DNA from: Trema orientale
Lineage: Eukaryota; Streptophyta; Magnoliopsida; Rosales; Cannabaceae
Assembly: GCA_002914845.1 (NCBI GenBank)
Contig: JXTC01000034.1
Coordinates: 1,297,888 to 1,361,887, forward strand
Direction of reading: 5' to 3'
DNA: 64,000 bases
The notes under the pieces are model-generated. The model saw only the letters and a list, made by a program, of their open reading frames with translations. It had not been told where the DNA came from and searched no databases. Made by a program: the position numbers and the translations under genes. Positions within the stretch are counted from its first letter, which is position 1. Each line of letters begins with the position of its first letter. Below are positions 1 to 11,391 of the stretch, piece after piece.

Positions 1-195
1 GAATTTTGAATTTCCTAATTTGATGGATGATTGGTTCTATAAATGTGGCTTAATTGAATGGGTTAATTTTTAACCTAATTATCTCTCTCACTCACGCTCT
101 CTCTCTCTCTCTCTTTGCCTCTGCTTCAGCCGTTACTTCTTCTTCTCCCTTTCTTTTTGTTTTTTTTTTTTTTGAGTTTCAATTTTCAGTCAACA

Positions 196-2217
196 ATGGT
201 GAAGACTCGTGGTAGTGTTGCTCCAAAGAAGCTTCAGACTTCTTCACCTGCTGTCAAGACAACCCCCATGAAAAAGAAGAAAACGAACCTTCCAGGTTCA
301 TCCTTTGCCTCTGTCGAAAAACCTCAAGTTGAGGTCTCGAAAACAGTCACTGCACCACCCAAAGTGGTGGCATCTGCTGCTCCACCTCTGGTTGAACCAG
401 AACCCGAGCCCATTGAAGAAGCTGAAGAATTGGCTAAGGATTCTTCTCAAGCCGAGATTGAAGATGATGGTGGTTCTGATGACGAAGCCGCCGTGAACGA
501 CAAAGAGGTTGCCGGCGGTGATGAAGAAGAAGAAGCCAGAGATGATGAAGGTGACAATGAGGATGTTCAATCTGAGTCTGAAGATACACCTCCAGCACCT
601 GTTGTAACAAAATTGACGAAAGCCCCAAAATCGGTCGTGGCTACCAAATCGATTCCATCCCCGTCTGTTATAACATCTGCAAAAATCACGAAATCTGGAG
701 GAAAGAAATCCGATGCAACAAAGGCTGCTACTTCTGAATCATCAAAACCTGATGATGTTGCAACAACTATCAAAGCCACTCCTTCAGTTAAATCAAAGAA
801 GCTTACTCCAAAGAAGACTGAAACTACGAAATCTTCAAAAGGTTCTAAAGTTATTGCAACAACTTTAGAATAAGCTGCAACAACTGTTGTCCCTGTTCCA
901 TCCGCCCCTGTTCCTGTTGCGACAACGCCATTCAAAGCAGCAACAATTTCGATGGGAACTGAAGAAGATCTATCCATGGAGACTGAGCCATCCAAAGTCC
1001 AATCTGACATTCTAGAAGAACTTGAAAGTTCAGAGAACACTGATGATGATGAACCTGAGATTGAAGTGCTGAAATCATCAAAGGATAAGGGCAAAGCTGT
1101 TCAATCTGACACTTTTGAGGGGTATATTGTTTCTAAAGCCCATTCTACTTCGTTTTATATAATTGACAATGAAGCCTTGATGAAAGATTATAAAAAAAGA
1201 ACTTTTTGGGATGAAAGAAACTTCAATCTGGATTCATTTAAGCCCTTAGGAATAGTCAAAATTCTTAAGGATCTTCAGTGGATGAAAACCGTGACTGGCT
1301 TTGAGGGATATGTTCCTAGAATAGTTCAAGAATTCTATTGCAATATACATGAAGATATGGCTGATCCTTTGAGTCCTTTTTATCATAAAGTTTATGTTAG
1401 AGGGCATGTATATGACTTTTCTTTCTTGACTATTGCTGATTTCTTGGATATCCCTATGGTGGAATTAGATGAGTACGAAAAAGATTATGCAATTGATACT
1501 GTGGCTTCTGAATTGCTTGGTGATGTCACTATTTGGCCGGATGATTCACATGCTTTGAAATCTTGTGAGCTGACCTACAAATATTCTGGTTTGCACAAGA
1601 TTGCTCAACACAACTGGTGGCCAATAGCTCATCAACCCACTGTTGCCAAAAATTTCGCATGTTTGCTATTTGATATTGGCACAGGTTTTCAAGTCAATCT
1701 TCCTCAGATTATATTTTATGTTATTTATGATCTTCGTGGTGGAAGAAAGAAGAATCAAAAGCTGCCATTCCCTAACCTGATCTATGGGATTCTTCAACAG
1801 CAACATCCTCTAATGCTTCCGAATGATTTTCTCTTTCCAGTTCTGCCTACTGTTTCTTACAGGTTGAAGGGCAAAGAAGTTGCTGAACCACCTGTTGCAA
1901 CAACTGCCAAATCTAAGAATAAGACTGCTGCTGCCAAGAAATCTTCTCCTGTTGCAACACCTTCTGGTGTGGTGTCTCAAGAGTCTATGAAGCTGGAGAA
2001 CTTGAAAGCTGATCAGGTCAAATAGTCTGAGCGACTGGAGGCCATTGAAAAAGTACAAAAGGATATTCTTGACCGGTTGACAGCCGCGTTTGCTGCTCCA
2101 TCAGCTGTTACTCCTCATCTCTCCGGATCTTCCCAACCTGAAGTACCAGCATCTCCACCTGTTACAATAAGTCCAGAAATGCAAGCCAAGAAACGCTACA
2201 AGAAGACGCAGCTTTGA
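196..2217 (+). pseudogene. Retrotransposon-encoded protein resembling 'putative plant transposon protein' (Transposase_32-like), two in-frame stops
   Basis: A single reading frame runs from the ATG at 196 to TGA at 2215-2217, about 673 codons, broken by TAA at 871-873 and TAG at 2023-2025. The frame is the same before, between and after the stops. Codons 1-300 are low-complexity (Lys, Ser, Thr, Pro, Glu, Asp rich, with an acidic run). The folded part is roughly codons 310-560 and has motifs such as VRGHVYDFSFLTIADFL and WWPIAH, which I recognise from memory as like the plant Transposase_32 domain (Pfam PF20167) found in repeats. The tail is Ala/Pro/Lys-rich. Its biochemical role is unknown and the 'transposase' label is historical. 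A Pfam search would settle the family. Confidence 0.6.
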
Positions 2218-2572
2218 TAATCTCTTTGTTTGCTTTGCAGGAACTTGCTGCATGGGACTTTCTTTATTTTGCTTTCAGAAACTTGTTTTCATGTTTGTTT
2301 GGTTATTTTGCTACTTTAGCCTTCTTTTGACAAAAAAAGGGAGAGCATAAGAATTTTCTGGATATTTATTTTGAGTTCATGACATTTTATTTCTTTGGAG
2401 ATTATGTGATATTATTTTCAGGGGGATCTTTCTATAATTTATATCACACTCTTAGTATTGTGATTTTCAGGGGGAGCAATTTGTTTTTGATGAGGAAATT
2501 AACCATCTGTTTTGCAGGTTTTTATACTTGAGTTCTTCGTGTTCCTTCTCATGTTGATTTTGCCAAAAAGAT

Positions 2573-2587
2573 GCCAAAGGGGGAGAT
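2573..2587 (+). other. Polypurine tract before 3' LTR
   Basis: A G-rich run (AAAGGGGGAGAT) lies directly before the TG of the LTR, where plus-strand DNA synthesis is primed. Similar G-runs at 2332, 2420 and 2470 resemble diverged copies of the same tract. Confidence 0.7.
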
Positions 2588-3214
2588 TGTTAAGTCCAAA
2601 AGTTTGGCATCTTAAATGGCAAGACTTTGAGAACTCAAGTTGCTAAAAAGATGGAGATGTTGTTACAACAAGTCGGTTGTTGTTGCAACAAATATGAAGT
2701 TGTTGCAACAAGTCTGAAATTTTACAACAACCTAAACTTGCATTTTTCTTTATATGAAAACCTTCTAGAATGTGCCCAAACGTGTTTTGTTTCCATATTT
2801 GATTATTCTGGTGATACTATAGGTGAAATATAAATGGAATTTCGTGCATAGCTGGTTAGGATATTTTTCTTATTAATTTTCAATCAATTCCTTTTATATT
2901 TACCATATATATCATTGATTATGTCCTCATCCTTTTATCCTTGATTGATATCTGATTTCATCTTGCTAATCAATGAATTTGGACAGGTTTCTGAAGTGAA
3001 TTCATAAGGATTTTCGTCCTTAATTATTGCATTAGTCAATTGGTGTTTGTAATTCTTATACTTTACTAATTTGTTTAATCTCTGAGCGTGGCCCTATGGA
3101 GTAGGAGAGGTCCGAACCACGTTAAAAACGTCTTGTGTTCATTGCTTTACTTTTGTGTTCTGTTACAACATATGCACTCGTTGTTGCAACATATTTTATC
3201 CGCATATTACAACA
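2588..3214 (+). repeat. 3' LTR of the non-autonomous element
   Basis: Starts TGTTAAG and ends ACAACA, giving the short TGTT/AACA inverted termini of an LTR. It holds several copies of a GTTGCAACA palindrome-like word (about 2680-2725 and 3180). The partner LTR is off-window, so the length (627 bp) rests on the termini alone. Confidence 0.65.
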
Positions 3215-3325
3215 TAATTAATTAATTATTAATTTAATCAATTAATTAATTATTTGGTAATATTTAACAAAGTAGATCTTTCATCTTTTATGTCTGGTAA
3301 GCATGTTAAGCCCGTTTATACACCA

Positions 3326-3339
3326 ATATATATATATAA
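3326..3339 (+). promoter_or_regulatory. Candidate TATA box of the bHLH pseudogene
   Basis: An AATATATATATATAAG stretch lies about 20-35 bases before the purine-repeat leader of the pseudogene. It is the positional match of the TATA box at 51224 in the intact paralogue. It is low-complexity, so the call is tentative. Confidence 0.4.
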
Positions 3340-3359
3340 GACCACAAAAGTTCTTCATT

Positions 3360-3420
3360 CCGATCACCAACTGGAAATTAAGAGAGAGAGAGAGAGAGAG
3401 AGGGTCTTCCTAATTTGAAG
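3360..3420 (+). other. Non-coding leader exon 1 of the bHLH pseudogene
   Basis: A GA-microsatellite-bearing leader ends in AAG followed by a GTAGGT splice donor at 3421. The intact paralogue has the same plan: a short untranslated exon ending AAG before a donor at 51304, then an intron before the start codon. Confidence 0.5.
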
Positions 3421-3854
3421 GTAGGTAATTCCAGAAAGGACAACTTGGTTCAAGTTTTCAGTATCGTACATACTCGGAAAATATAATTTGATCTTGTTTT
3501 TTTAAAGTTGATGTTTGACTTCTAATACCATAATCTGGGGTACCTAGCTAGTTTAATTTTTCATCTTCCTCGACCTCCCTGCTTTCCATTCATTATTTTC
3601 TTAATTTATAATCTAGCTAGTCTAAAATAACAGAAATTCTGAACTAGCTAGCTCTAAACATTAATTGAACTTACAAGCTTCTATTCCTATCCCAAGCTGG
3701 CCTTCAACTCTCAAAAGTTAATTTGTGTCATGTGTATATATAGAGTCTATATTTACTTCTATCAATACCTTTGAGTTTAATTGTAGCTGTTTAAAACTTT
3801 GCAGCCTTAAGTCTATTCTTAGGTAAGGAAACTCAGTTAGAAGTTCAGAATATT

Positions 3855-3893
3855 ATGAAAATCTTGTCAGCCAAATAGTTATCCGATGACTTG
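3855..3893 (+). pseudogene. bHLH pseudogene exon 2 remnant
   Basis: An ATG with 12 further codons ends at a GTAAGAC donor, the same donor as in the intact gene (51731). The residues SAK match the intact start (METPSAKW). The following Trp codon is a TAG stop (3876-3878), and the piece has one more codon than the intact exon. Confidence 0.75.
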
Positions 3894-3927
3894 GTAAGAC
3901 ATGATTCATGTTTTCCTCCAATGTCTA

Positions 3928-5930
3928 TGTCATGACCCAAATCTCGGGCCAATGGTAGAAAAGAAATTTCACAAGTAGAAATTTAAAAATTATTTTTTGA
4001 AAAATTTATTAAAATAGTTTCAAAAGTAAAATTCCCACAGTTTTATGATCACTATTAGACGTAGATTGTTAATGAAATTTATTAAAATAAACCAAGCATC
4101 ATCATCATTCTCACAATCTAGCATAATAACTATACAGACCGTGTCCGTATAACATGCCCTTAAGTAATATTACAAGCCAAGATAAATAATAGAGTTTATT
4201 TTACATAGTTACCAATTTCTAATATGGTAACCAACTTCTTACTATTCTGCTCCCGAGTTTTTAAAGTCACACCGAGCACTACCTAGGAGGAGAAAAATAA
4301 GGAGTGAGTATTAACATGCTCAGTAGGAATTCAATTACCTTTTGAATAGATGTAATTTCTCAAACTTGTATGATTAGTACCGTTAAATCTATTTATAAAT
4401 CAAATTTATAAATTATTGGTATCCAGAATAATCACGTATTCAAAACCAAAATTAAATCTATATTGTTGTACATATCATACATCAACGAGATAAATAAGTG
4501 AGCTCTCATCCTCCCATTACGGCCCTGTAATACCTCTATAGCAAAGGTACCTGGCATCCTGACATTACCCGTAGGTGTGTCAGCAAAAACCTGTGCAAAG
4601 GACTAGGTCTCTCACCTAGTGCTGCAGCAACTCGCCAGTGATCTAAAATACCATGATGCTATAATAGAACTCAAGTGTGTGATCTTATGGTATGTTATCC
4701 AACTTGGTATTATTTTGGGATTTACTGTAACATGGGTAGCACACCGCTATTTTACCCTAAAATCACAAAGTAAAAATATGTATAAAAAATCCACACAGTC
4801 CAATCCCAATATAACCCAACAATTTACAGTAATTTCTTAACTTATCATAAAATCACGATTTTTCATAAATAACTTTTAATGTAATTATAAAACAAAACAG
4901 ATATAAAATCAGGTAATCGAACCCCTACCTCGATATGGTAGTAATACCAGGCTAATGACGATCGTAGAATACCCTGTTGGTCACTCGATTGTTCGAATGG
5001 CAATTTCTGGATCCCAGTAAATCTACTTGAAAAAGTGACTTTTCCATCGGAGCCTCAAATGGAGAAATAGAGGTCACCACTGAATTCAGAGCACTTAAAA
5101 ATACTAGGTTAGATATATACTTTGTCAAAAGTGGATCCCCGTGCGGGATCGACCCATGGTACGCAAAACGGTACAATTTATGAGCTACGAAATTCAAATT
5201 TTTGTTCCACTTCGAAACATAGTGGTATTTTATATCAAAATTCACCTCTTGACTTCACTGAGTCCATTCGCCTCTTGACTTCACTGAGTCCAAATTCAAA
5301 ATTGGAATTCAGTTTTGAGGTCTCGAGCATTATTTAAGCTCAAAATCCAAAAATTACATAAATACCACTTTTTGAAAATATTTATAAAAATATCCTCTTT
5401 TTCTATTTGAAAGTTACCGCGCTTCTAGATACCTTTTTTACTTCTACCAACCGTAATTATTCTTAGCTTTTAACACTCTTTCACCTCAAATATTTACCTC
5501 AGGTAAAATAATTGCCCAACCAAAATAATTACGGAAATATCATCTTTTACAAACTTTGGTAAAACGGTAAAAGTGGTGAAAATCTTACCGGTGGCGAGTT
5601 AAGCGTGAAACCACTTGGAGGAGGTCGGCGATGGCGAGAGGGAGCTGCACGTGCTGGGTGAGGCAAGACAGCGTCGAATGGTACTCCGGTGGCCGCAAAA
5701 TCGGACTGCAGGCATGATCTTCGGTATCCCTAGCGGTAGCGTCCGACGACTTCAGGTGACGGGACCGGTGGCGGCTGCTTCGCCGGTGGCTGCTCTTTTG
5801 CGCGGGCCGGTGCGTGGGCGGTGGAAGATGGCCATGGCACAGCAGCAGAGCTGAGCAGATCGGCTCCTTTTTCCTCTCTCTCGGGTCCTCTCTTGTGAAA
5901 AGATGAGAGTGTTAGGGCCCTTTTAAGTAA
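3928..5930 (-). repeat. Ty3/gypsy-type LTR fragment inserted in the bHLH pseudogene
   Basis: Starts TGTCATGACCC, which on the minus strand is the common GGGTCATGACA end of gypsy LTRs. The middle (about 4280-4480, and the acceptor-like block near 4910) aligns with the two LTRs at 7345-10366 and 19623-21771, but is more diverged, so it is an older relative of the same family. It has the same GC-rich block near its far end (about 5590-5860). No partner LTR, target duplication or clean far end is visible. It runs into exon 3 of the pseudogene, so the edge near 5930 is approximate and a deletion is likely. Confidence 0.7.
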
Positions 5931-5939
5931 ATAAACTCA

Positions 5940-6268
5940 ACGACGGCGGTGGCTTCTTCTGAGAAGTTCCATGGCGAGGATCTAGAGTACTGGCCGAGAA
6001 CCACTTTGAAGTCAATGGATGACGAACCAGGATTCAAGGATGGGAAATATATAATGATCATAAATAGTAGTACTAATTCTCAATTATCCAACGAAACACA
6101 AAATCGTACACCAAAATATGAGCAAGGGGTCCAAAGGGTTGGTTCAATGAGCACTAATATTAGGTCTCCTTTACAGGCTCGGGATCACGTTATAGCTGAA
6201 AGAAAGCGCCAGAGAAGCTCAGTCAGAAGTTTATAGCTCTTTCGGCTGTTCTTCCATGTCTAAAGAAG
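5940..6268 (+). pseudogene. bHLH pseudogene exon 3 remnant (basic region and helix 1)
   Basis: The tail of exon 3 survives: a DEPGF motif, a QGVQR...GSM stretch, then DHVIAERKRQ of the basic region. The intact gene has DHVIAERKRR followed by EKLSQRF. Here one G is missing between 6210 and 6211, which throws the frame and leads to a stop at 6234-6236. In the shifted frame the helix 1 / loop codons are still readable up to the GTACTA donor at 6269, identical in position to the intact gene. The first two thirds of the exon are gone. Confidence 0.85.
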
Positions 6269-6531
6269 GTACTAATTTTACCAACCTAGATAATTTATAT
6301 ATGATGACTTGATTCTAGTATATATAAATTTTTCATCATTTATTTAATGTATCTCGAATATATTAAATTCTTCTGTGTGTACATAAATCTATATATAATA
6401 ATGGTCATGTGTTTCTCGCCTTGAATAATAATTGATACATCAAAAGTACGTATAAAGATATATTAATACACACTCATCTATAGGAAACCTCTATTTTCTT
6501 TTTCAATGTTAAGAGTCTAATTTGTTAACAG

Positions 6532-6926
6532 ATGGACAAGGCTTCTGTCCTCGGAGATGCCACCAATTACGTAAAACATCTTCAAGAACGCGTAAGGACA
6601 CTAGAGAAATAAGCAGAGAAAAGAATACCAGTTTTCATGAGCCTGTAATTTTTGTGAGGAGGTCTCTGCTTTCTATGGATGACAACAACAAAATTTCCTC
6701 GTCAGATGATGGTAATTCCCCTAAGTTTTCCAAAAAGCCACTCCCCGAAATTGAGGCCAGAGTTTCAAACAAGGACGTTTCGATAAGAATCTACTGCGAG
6801 AAGCAAAACGGAGGAAGTAATTTGGCAAATATACTGACCGAAATAGAGAAGCTTTACCTCACAATTGTCAATACTAGTGTCTTGCCTCTAGGAAGTTCTA
6901 CAGTGGACATAACTATCGTTGCTCAA
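6532..6926 (+). pseudogene. bHLH pseudogene exon 4 remnant (helix 2 and ACT-like domain)
   Basis: Starts after an AACAG acceptor with ATGGACAAGGCTTCTGTCCT, as in the intact gene. Helix 2 (MDKASVLGDA) is followed by a TAA at 6610-6612. A frame change follows before about 6640. The second half (PLPEIEARVS, IEKLYLTIVN, DITIVAQ) is the ACT-like domain in another frame, ending at a GTAAAT donor (6927). Confidence 0.85.
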
Positions 6927-7344
6927 GTAAATCTCCTTAATAGTTACATAAATAATTTTCTATTTTGCTTTCGTCAACTTTGATTCCTTTCATCTTGTTT
7001 TGTATAAAAATTAAACTCGTTTGTCGTGACGAGACATTAAGAACAAAAATGATCCTTTTTTTTTAAATATAAAATCAATAATATACCAATATTTGTATAA
7101 CATAAAGTTGGAGGTGATTTACTTTAGGCTTGCGTATTGTCTTAATTATTAGAAATCTGTATATATATAGGAAACCGTCTTGAGATTACACCCCCAAAAA
7201 AATATTGACAATTATTTAGTTAGAACTATAGCTACAGAACTATAGCTAGACGACTCACACCATTTATATTGATGAGGTAGAATTTGTTTTAAAATGTTAT
7301 TTGTAAAATTATACTGCATAATCAACATGATACGTATAAAAACT
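6927..7344 (+). other. Last intron of the bHLH pseudogene, left part
   Basis: AT-rich intron sequence following the exon 4 donor, ending where the minus-strand LTR begins. No exon 5 start is found here, so the insertion point was within the intron. Confidence 0.6.
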
Positions 7345-10300
7345 TATCACGACCAGAAATCCAATACCGTGACTCTTAGTAATTTTATGTGAAAATAGTG
7401 ATAAACAATGATTCTTCTAAAATTTCAGAAAATTGAGTACTTACGGTTTCAAATTTTAGTCCTCATAAATAAGTAAAATTCAAATTAATAAAAACCTTAC
7501 ATTAATATAGATTTTTCAAGAAAAGTACTTCACTCAAAATTTAGAGGAATTCTAATTAATTTATTGAGAAACTTTTTGATAAATCTTAAATTTTCGATAA
7601 AGAGAGTTCAGTTTTAAACTTTAGGCCCAAAATTCTAAAACAATTTACATAAAGTCATTTATGATTCCAAGTACTCAAATATATAGTGTTGTTGTCCTTA
7701 TACATCCACTTAGTAAGAACATTAAACTTGGCTAAATATCTGAATGAGTAAAAGAATTAAACATGATATAAATACCTACCAGGAAATAGGAATAGAACGG
7801 CAGGCACAAGCGAAACAACTTGTCTAGCTACTATGACAATTACCACAAATAATTTAACACCTGAAAATGGGAAGAAGTAGGGGCAGTGAGCATTCACATG
7901 CTCAGTAAAAACTAAATTACCTTTTTAAAATAGATGTGATTTTTACCAAACCTGCATGGTTAATACATTTTTCAAAATCCATTTATAAACCAAGTTTGTA
8001 AAATAATCAATATCACATATTCAAAATCAAAACCAGAATCACAAGATTGTACATATTATAAATTATCCCATCCCATGAGCTCAGATACTCTCATCATTGT
8101 TGGGGTTGAATTTCGATCCTCTTAATTTTAGCCTCCACGTGTCTTTCTTAGTCAGAAAAATAATGGTCGAGTGTTTGAAAGTGATGGTAGACTCGGGTCA
8201 GCTTAGTTATGGATGACTGGGTTTCACTCATCCTATTTAAGGATGATTGGCTACAAAAAGTACATAAAGGGAATATATGATAGCTCAATTTATGGAGAGT
8301 AGATTTCAATCAACCCGAATTTCGAGGAGTCCAATTTGTGGAAGCTTTTGAAGGGTTTTAGTCGTATAAGTAAGGGTTGACTCGACTCAGCCATACAGAA
8401 AATGCCTAGCTGGAGGGGTTGGATAACGTAATTTTTATTTGAAATCTTAGTCAAGACGATTCAATCTCAATCTTTCTGATATCTTCCGGGTAAGTAGATA
8501 TTTCAATCTAATTATCTTGCTAGAATCTTTAATTGAATGGCAAGATTGGGTAAGTATCCCAATCTTGTCTTGTTACTCGTTTTTAAATATTTTCTGATAA
8601 TTATAAGAGTTTTACCATACTAAGATATCTATTTTCCAAGCCTATAAATATGTAACGATTCATTCAATTTTATTCATCTTATACTTTTCTGACTTGAGCA
8701 TCGGAGTCTCTTTTTTGCAGGTACCCCCGGCGGTCCAGAAAACTTCAGTAGATCTCCTTGGTTGCGGTGGCTCCGGTGATCATTGGCCCTAATCAAATAA
8801 TTGTAGAATTTGACATCTACAATCACGAACTAGAGTAACTTATACTACGTGTACTAAGTACTCTCCGCCTGATACCTATCCTAGAAAACTGAAGGGACAC
8901 CCATATGTCTATTCCTACCGAACCGAAGAGGCAACTGAATGCCTACGCCTACCGAATGGGAGGGTAATCAGAAGACCCCACGTGGGTTTATGGGCTTTCA
9001 CCGTGGGAGAGAATACTAGCCGCCTATTAAACACTGTGATACCTAAGATGTATTTCATGTGTGATCCTATGGTATGTACAATATGTAACAAGATATGTAA
9101 TAATCATGCAATACATAACCAAACAATGCTTTAAAACTCTACTTGATATTATTTTGGAATTTACTGTACCATGGGCAGTAAATCTGCTAAATCACCCAAT
9201 GATCACGATTTTACAAATATATATAGAAGTCACACAATCCAATCCTAGAATAATTAAAGATTTTCCAACAGTATATCAAAATATCGTTTTATTCACGATT
9301 CTTCACAAAATAGTCATGATGCAAAAATTTAAATTAAAGCATGTATAAGACTAGGTAATTGAACCCCTATCTCAATCGAGTCACTAGATAGCGCTACAGT
9401 TCTATTAAGAACGTTTATTGTAGTTTGGCGGTCATTCATAAGGTCGGAGATCGTTTTCGAACCTTCAATTGTATGGTTCAAAATTTCGTTTTTCCAAGGA
9501 GCCTCGAATGGAGAAACGGATTATCACTCAAATTAGCTAGATTAGACATATAACTTGACCGATTTGGGCTCGGACCAAACCCGGTCTAACGGCACATAAA
9601 ACGAGGTAAATCTAAGCCGTCAAATTTCATTTTTCATGCCGGTCACCAAACATAGTCAATATATAACTCAAAATTCATGTTTTCATGAGTACATCACAAA
9701 TATGAAGTTTATTTGATGATCTAACGGTCGGATTGAAAAATTGATACACAAACTCAAATAACTTAAAACTATCTAAAATGGCAAAATCTAATCCGAGTAA
9801 TTTCGAGTTGAGATATATATATCAGTGGAAAGATAGCGAAGAGCGAATCGAACGCTACCAGTTTCACGGCCTGAGGTGGCCAGAGTTGACGGCGACGAAC
9901 AAAAACACCTGCAGCCTCGTGCTACATTTTCCGGCGATGCCGAGCTCCGGTGGGGCTGGGATCAGTGGCGGAGCTTCATCTGTGCTCAGCGGTCTAACCA
10001 GGGCCGTCCTCAGTAGTCATCGTTGGCCGGAATGCATTCGCCGGCGGTGGACCCATGCTGCTCACGTCAGCTAGAAGAGAAGAAGAAGAAATTGTCGAGG
10101 GAGAGGAGAGAGAAAAAAGGGAAGAAGATAGACGGGAAAGTGGGGCACGTGGCACCCATTTAATGGGCTGCCTATTTTTTTAAAATTGTATTTTGACCAG
10201 TAAATTTTCAAATTATTTTCAATTTAATCCTAAAAAAATTACAAAATAGCCCAATTTCAATCTTTTGTTTCATTTAAACCCAAAATTCGTATTTTTATTT

Positions 10301-10366
10301 TATTATTATTAAATTTTTTTATAGTCAAAAGACAAAAATGCCCTTACAAAATTAAGGGATTTTATA
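7345..10366 (-). repeat. 3' LTR of the minus-strand gypsy-like element (with nested solo LTR)
   Basis: About 2.29 kb after removing the insert at 8098-8821 and its 5-bp repeat. On the minus strand it starts TATAAAATCCC and ends GGTCGTGATA, slightly changed from the usual TG...CA. It carries a GC-rich block (9840-10100) shared with the right LTR. Confidence 0.8.
8098..8821 (+). repeat. Solo LTR of a second gypsy-type family
   Basis: Starts TGTTGGGGTTG, ends ATCTACA, and is flanked by ATCAT (8093-8097) and ATCAC (8822-8826), a 5-bp target duplication with one change. The sister LTR at 19623-21771 lacks it and reads straight through. It has a CCTATAAATATG TATA box near 8641 and a TTGAGCATCGGAGTC block followed by TTTTTGCAGGT, which I know as typical of TAT/Ogre-type LTRs. 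It is a solo LTR left by recombination. Confidence 0.8.
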
Positions 10367-10383
10367 TCCTTCCCACCTTAAAA
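10367..10383 (-). other. Polypurine tract of the minus-strand gypsy-like element
   Basis: On the minus strand TTTTAAGGTGGGAAGGA lies directly before the LTR start. The preceding words (AATTTCAGGACAAAATTC) resemble the usual end of pol in chromovirus-type elements (AATTTCGAGGACGAAATTC), but no open frame survives. Confidence 0.7.
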
Positions 10384-11386
10384 GAATTTTGTCCTGAAAT
10401 TCAAACATGACAGGAGTACAAGTAAAACAATAAGGGATAACAGTCAAAAGGAGAGTAAACCATCAGTTATAGAGTCTAGGAGTATCATACCAAATACTAG
10501 TTAAATCAAGAAATGTGTAATGTACATTTCACACCTGGTGTTAGAAGTATGTCAACATGTCAATACCATAGAAAGACATGTGATAAGATGACTCACCAGT
10601 AGGTACAAGACTTATACACATGAGATAGGAAACGGCAAAAGTAGTAACGTTAATCATGACTAGAAGTCGAAAATACAAGACTTCTAAATCAGAATAATAA
10701 TTGTAAGGCACCAAAATAGTTTAGCCGATCAAACGTTAGGTATATGTAATACCGTTCCTAGATCACACTAGATTAATAATACACTAGGACAATTCTATTT
10801 GTCTGGGACTAAATTTAGTCCTAAGTAATCACTAAGTCCAAAGACTCTAATAGAATTCTCATCAACACAAGATAGTGCTCAACAAGATTTCAAATGGAAA
10901 CAAATATACTTGTGTTACACTACACATAAGATAGACGAGTTTAGAGGTCAAAATAACAACAAAAGTACAATGACATAATTCATTTACCATTCCTTATATG
11001 GAATGAGAAACAACCATGTATACACGACAATTCTAGTCAAGGACAAGACTAGAATTAATACGAATGAAAATCTCCAACACAGAAGCACTTAGCATAACAA
11101 ATACCAATAGGACCACTACAGCCCAAGCATATAAAAAGTAAGTATTCATATAACAAATATAGTTCAAAGCCTTCCCAAGTTTTTTATCTAAGGCAATATC
11201 ATAGAATATTAACTCATACCATAATTAAACCGAGAGATTCTTTAAATCTCTTTGCCTAACATAGAATTAAAACAATAATCCCAAATCGTTAATCATCTCC
11301 AAAGACTTTCTAAGTCTTTGTTACAAGGGAAGTCATATGGAAATAATTCATTACCCAATATGCAAGTAAAACAGAAAACCATACCA
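10384..11386. other. Interior of the gypsy-like element, no coding signal
   Basis: AT-rich sequence with no recognisable gag or pol on either strand. It is continued at 13214-13509 and 15148-15683 once the solo LTRs are removed. Confidence 0.5.
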
Positions 11387-11391
11387 TAATG

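Larger units (their letters stand above)
1..3214 (+). mobile_element. Non-autonomous LTR retrotransposon, 3' part (5' LTR outside window)
   Basis: One decayed ORF (196-2217) is followed by about 350 bases of non-coding DNA, a purine tract at 2573-2587 and an LTR beginning TGTTAAGTCC and ending TTACAACA. The layout (ORF, G-rich tracts, GGGGGAGAT tract, TGTTA LTR start) is typical of copia-type or large non-autonomous LTR elements. No integrase, reverse transcriptase or RNase H is present. The 5' LTR and primer site must lie before base 1. The element ends just upstream of the bHLH pseudogene promoter. Confidence 0.75.

Noticed and set aside
5615-5854. 79-codon frame resembling a GC-rich exon
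   Set aside because: It lies in the equivalent GC-rich part of the older LTR at 3928-5930.
9778-10074. Open frames in the GC-rich stretch, repeated at 21372-21686
   Set aside because: Both lie at equivalent places in the two LTRs of one element and differ by indels; LTR sequence, not a gene.
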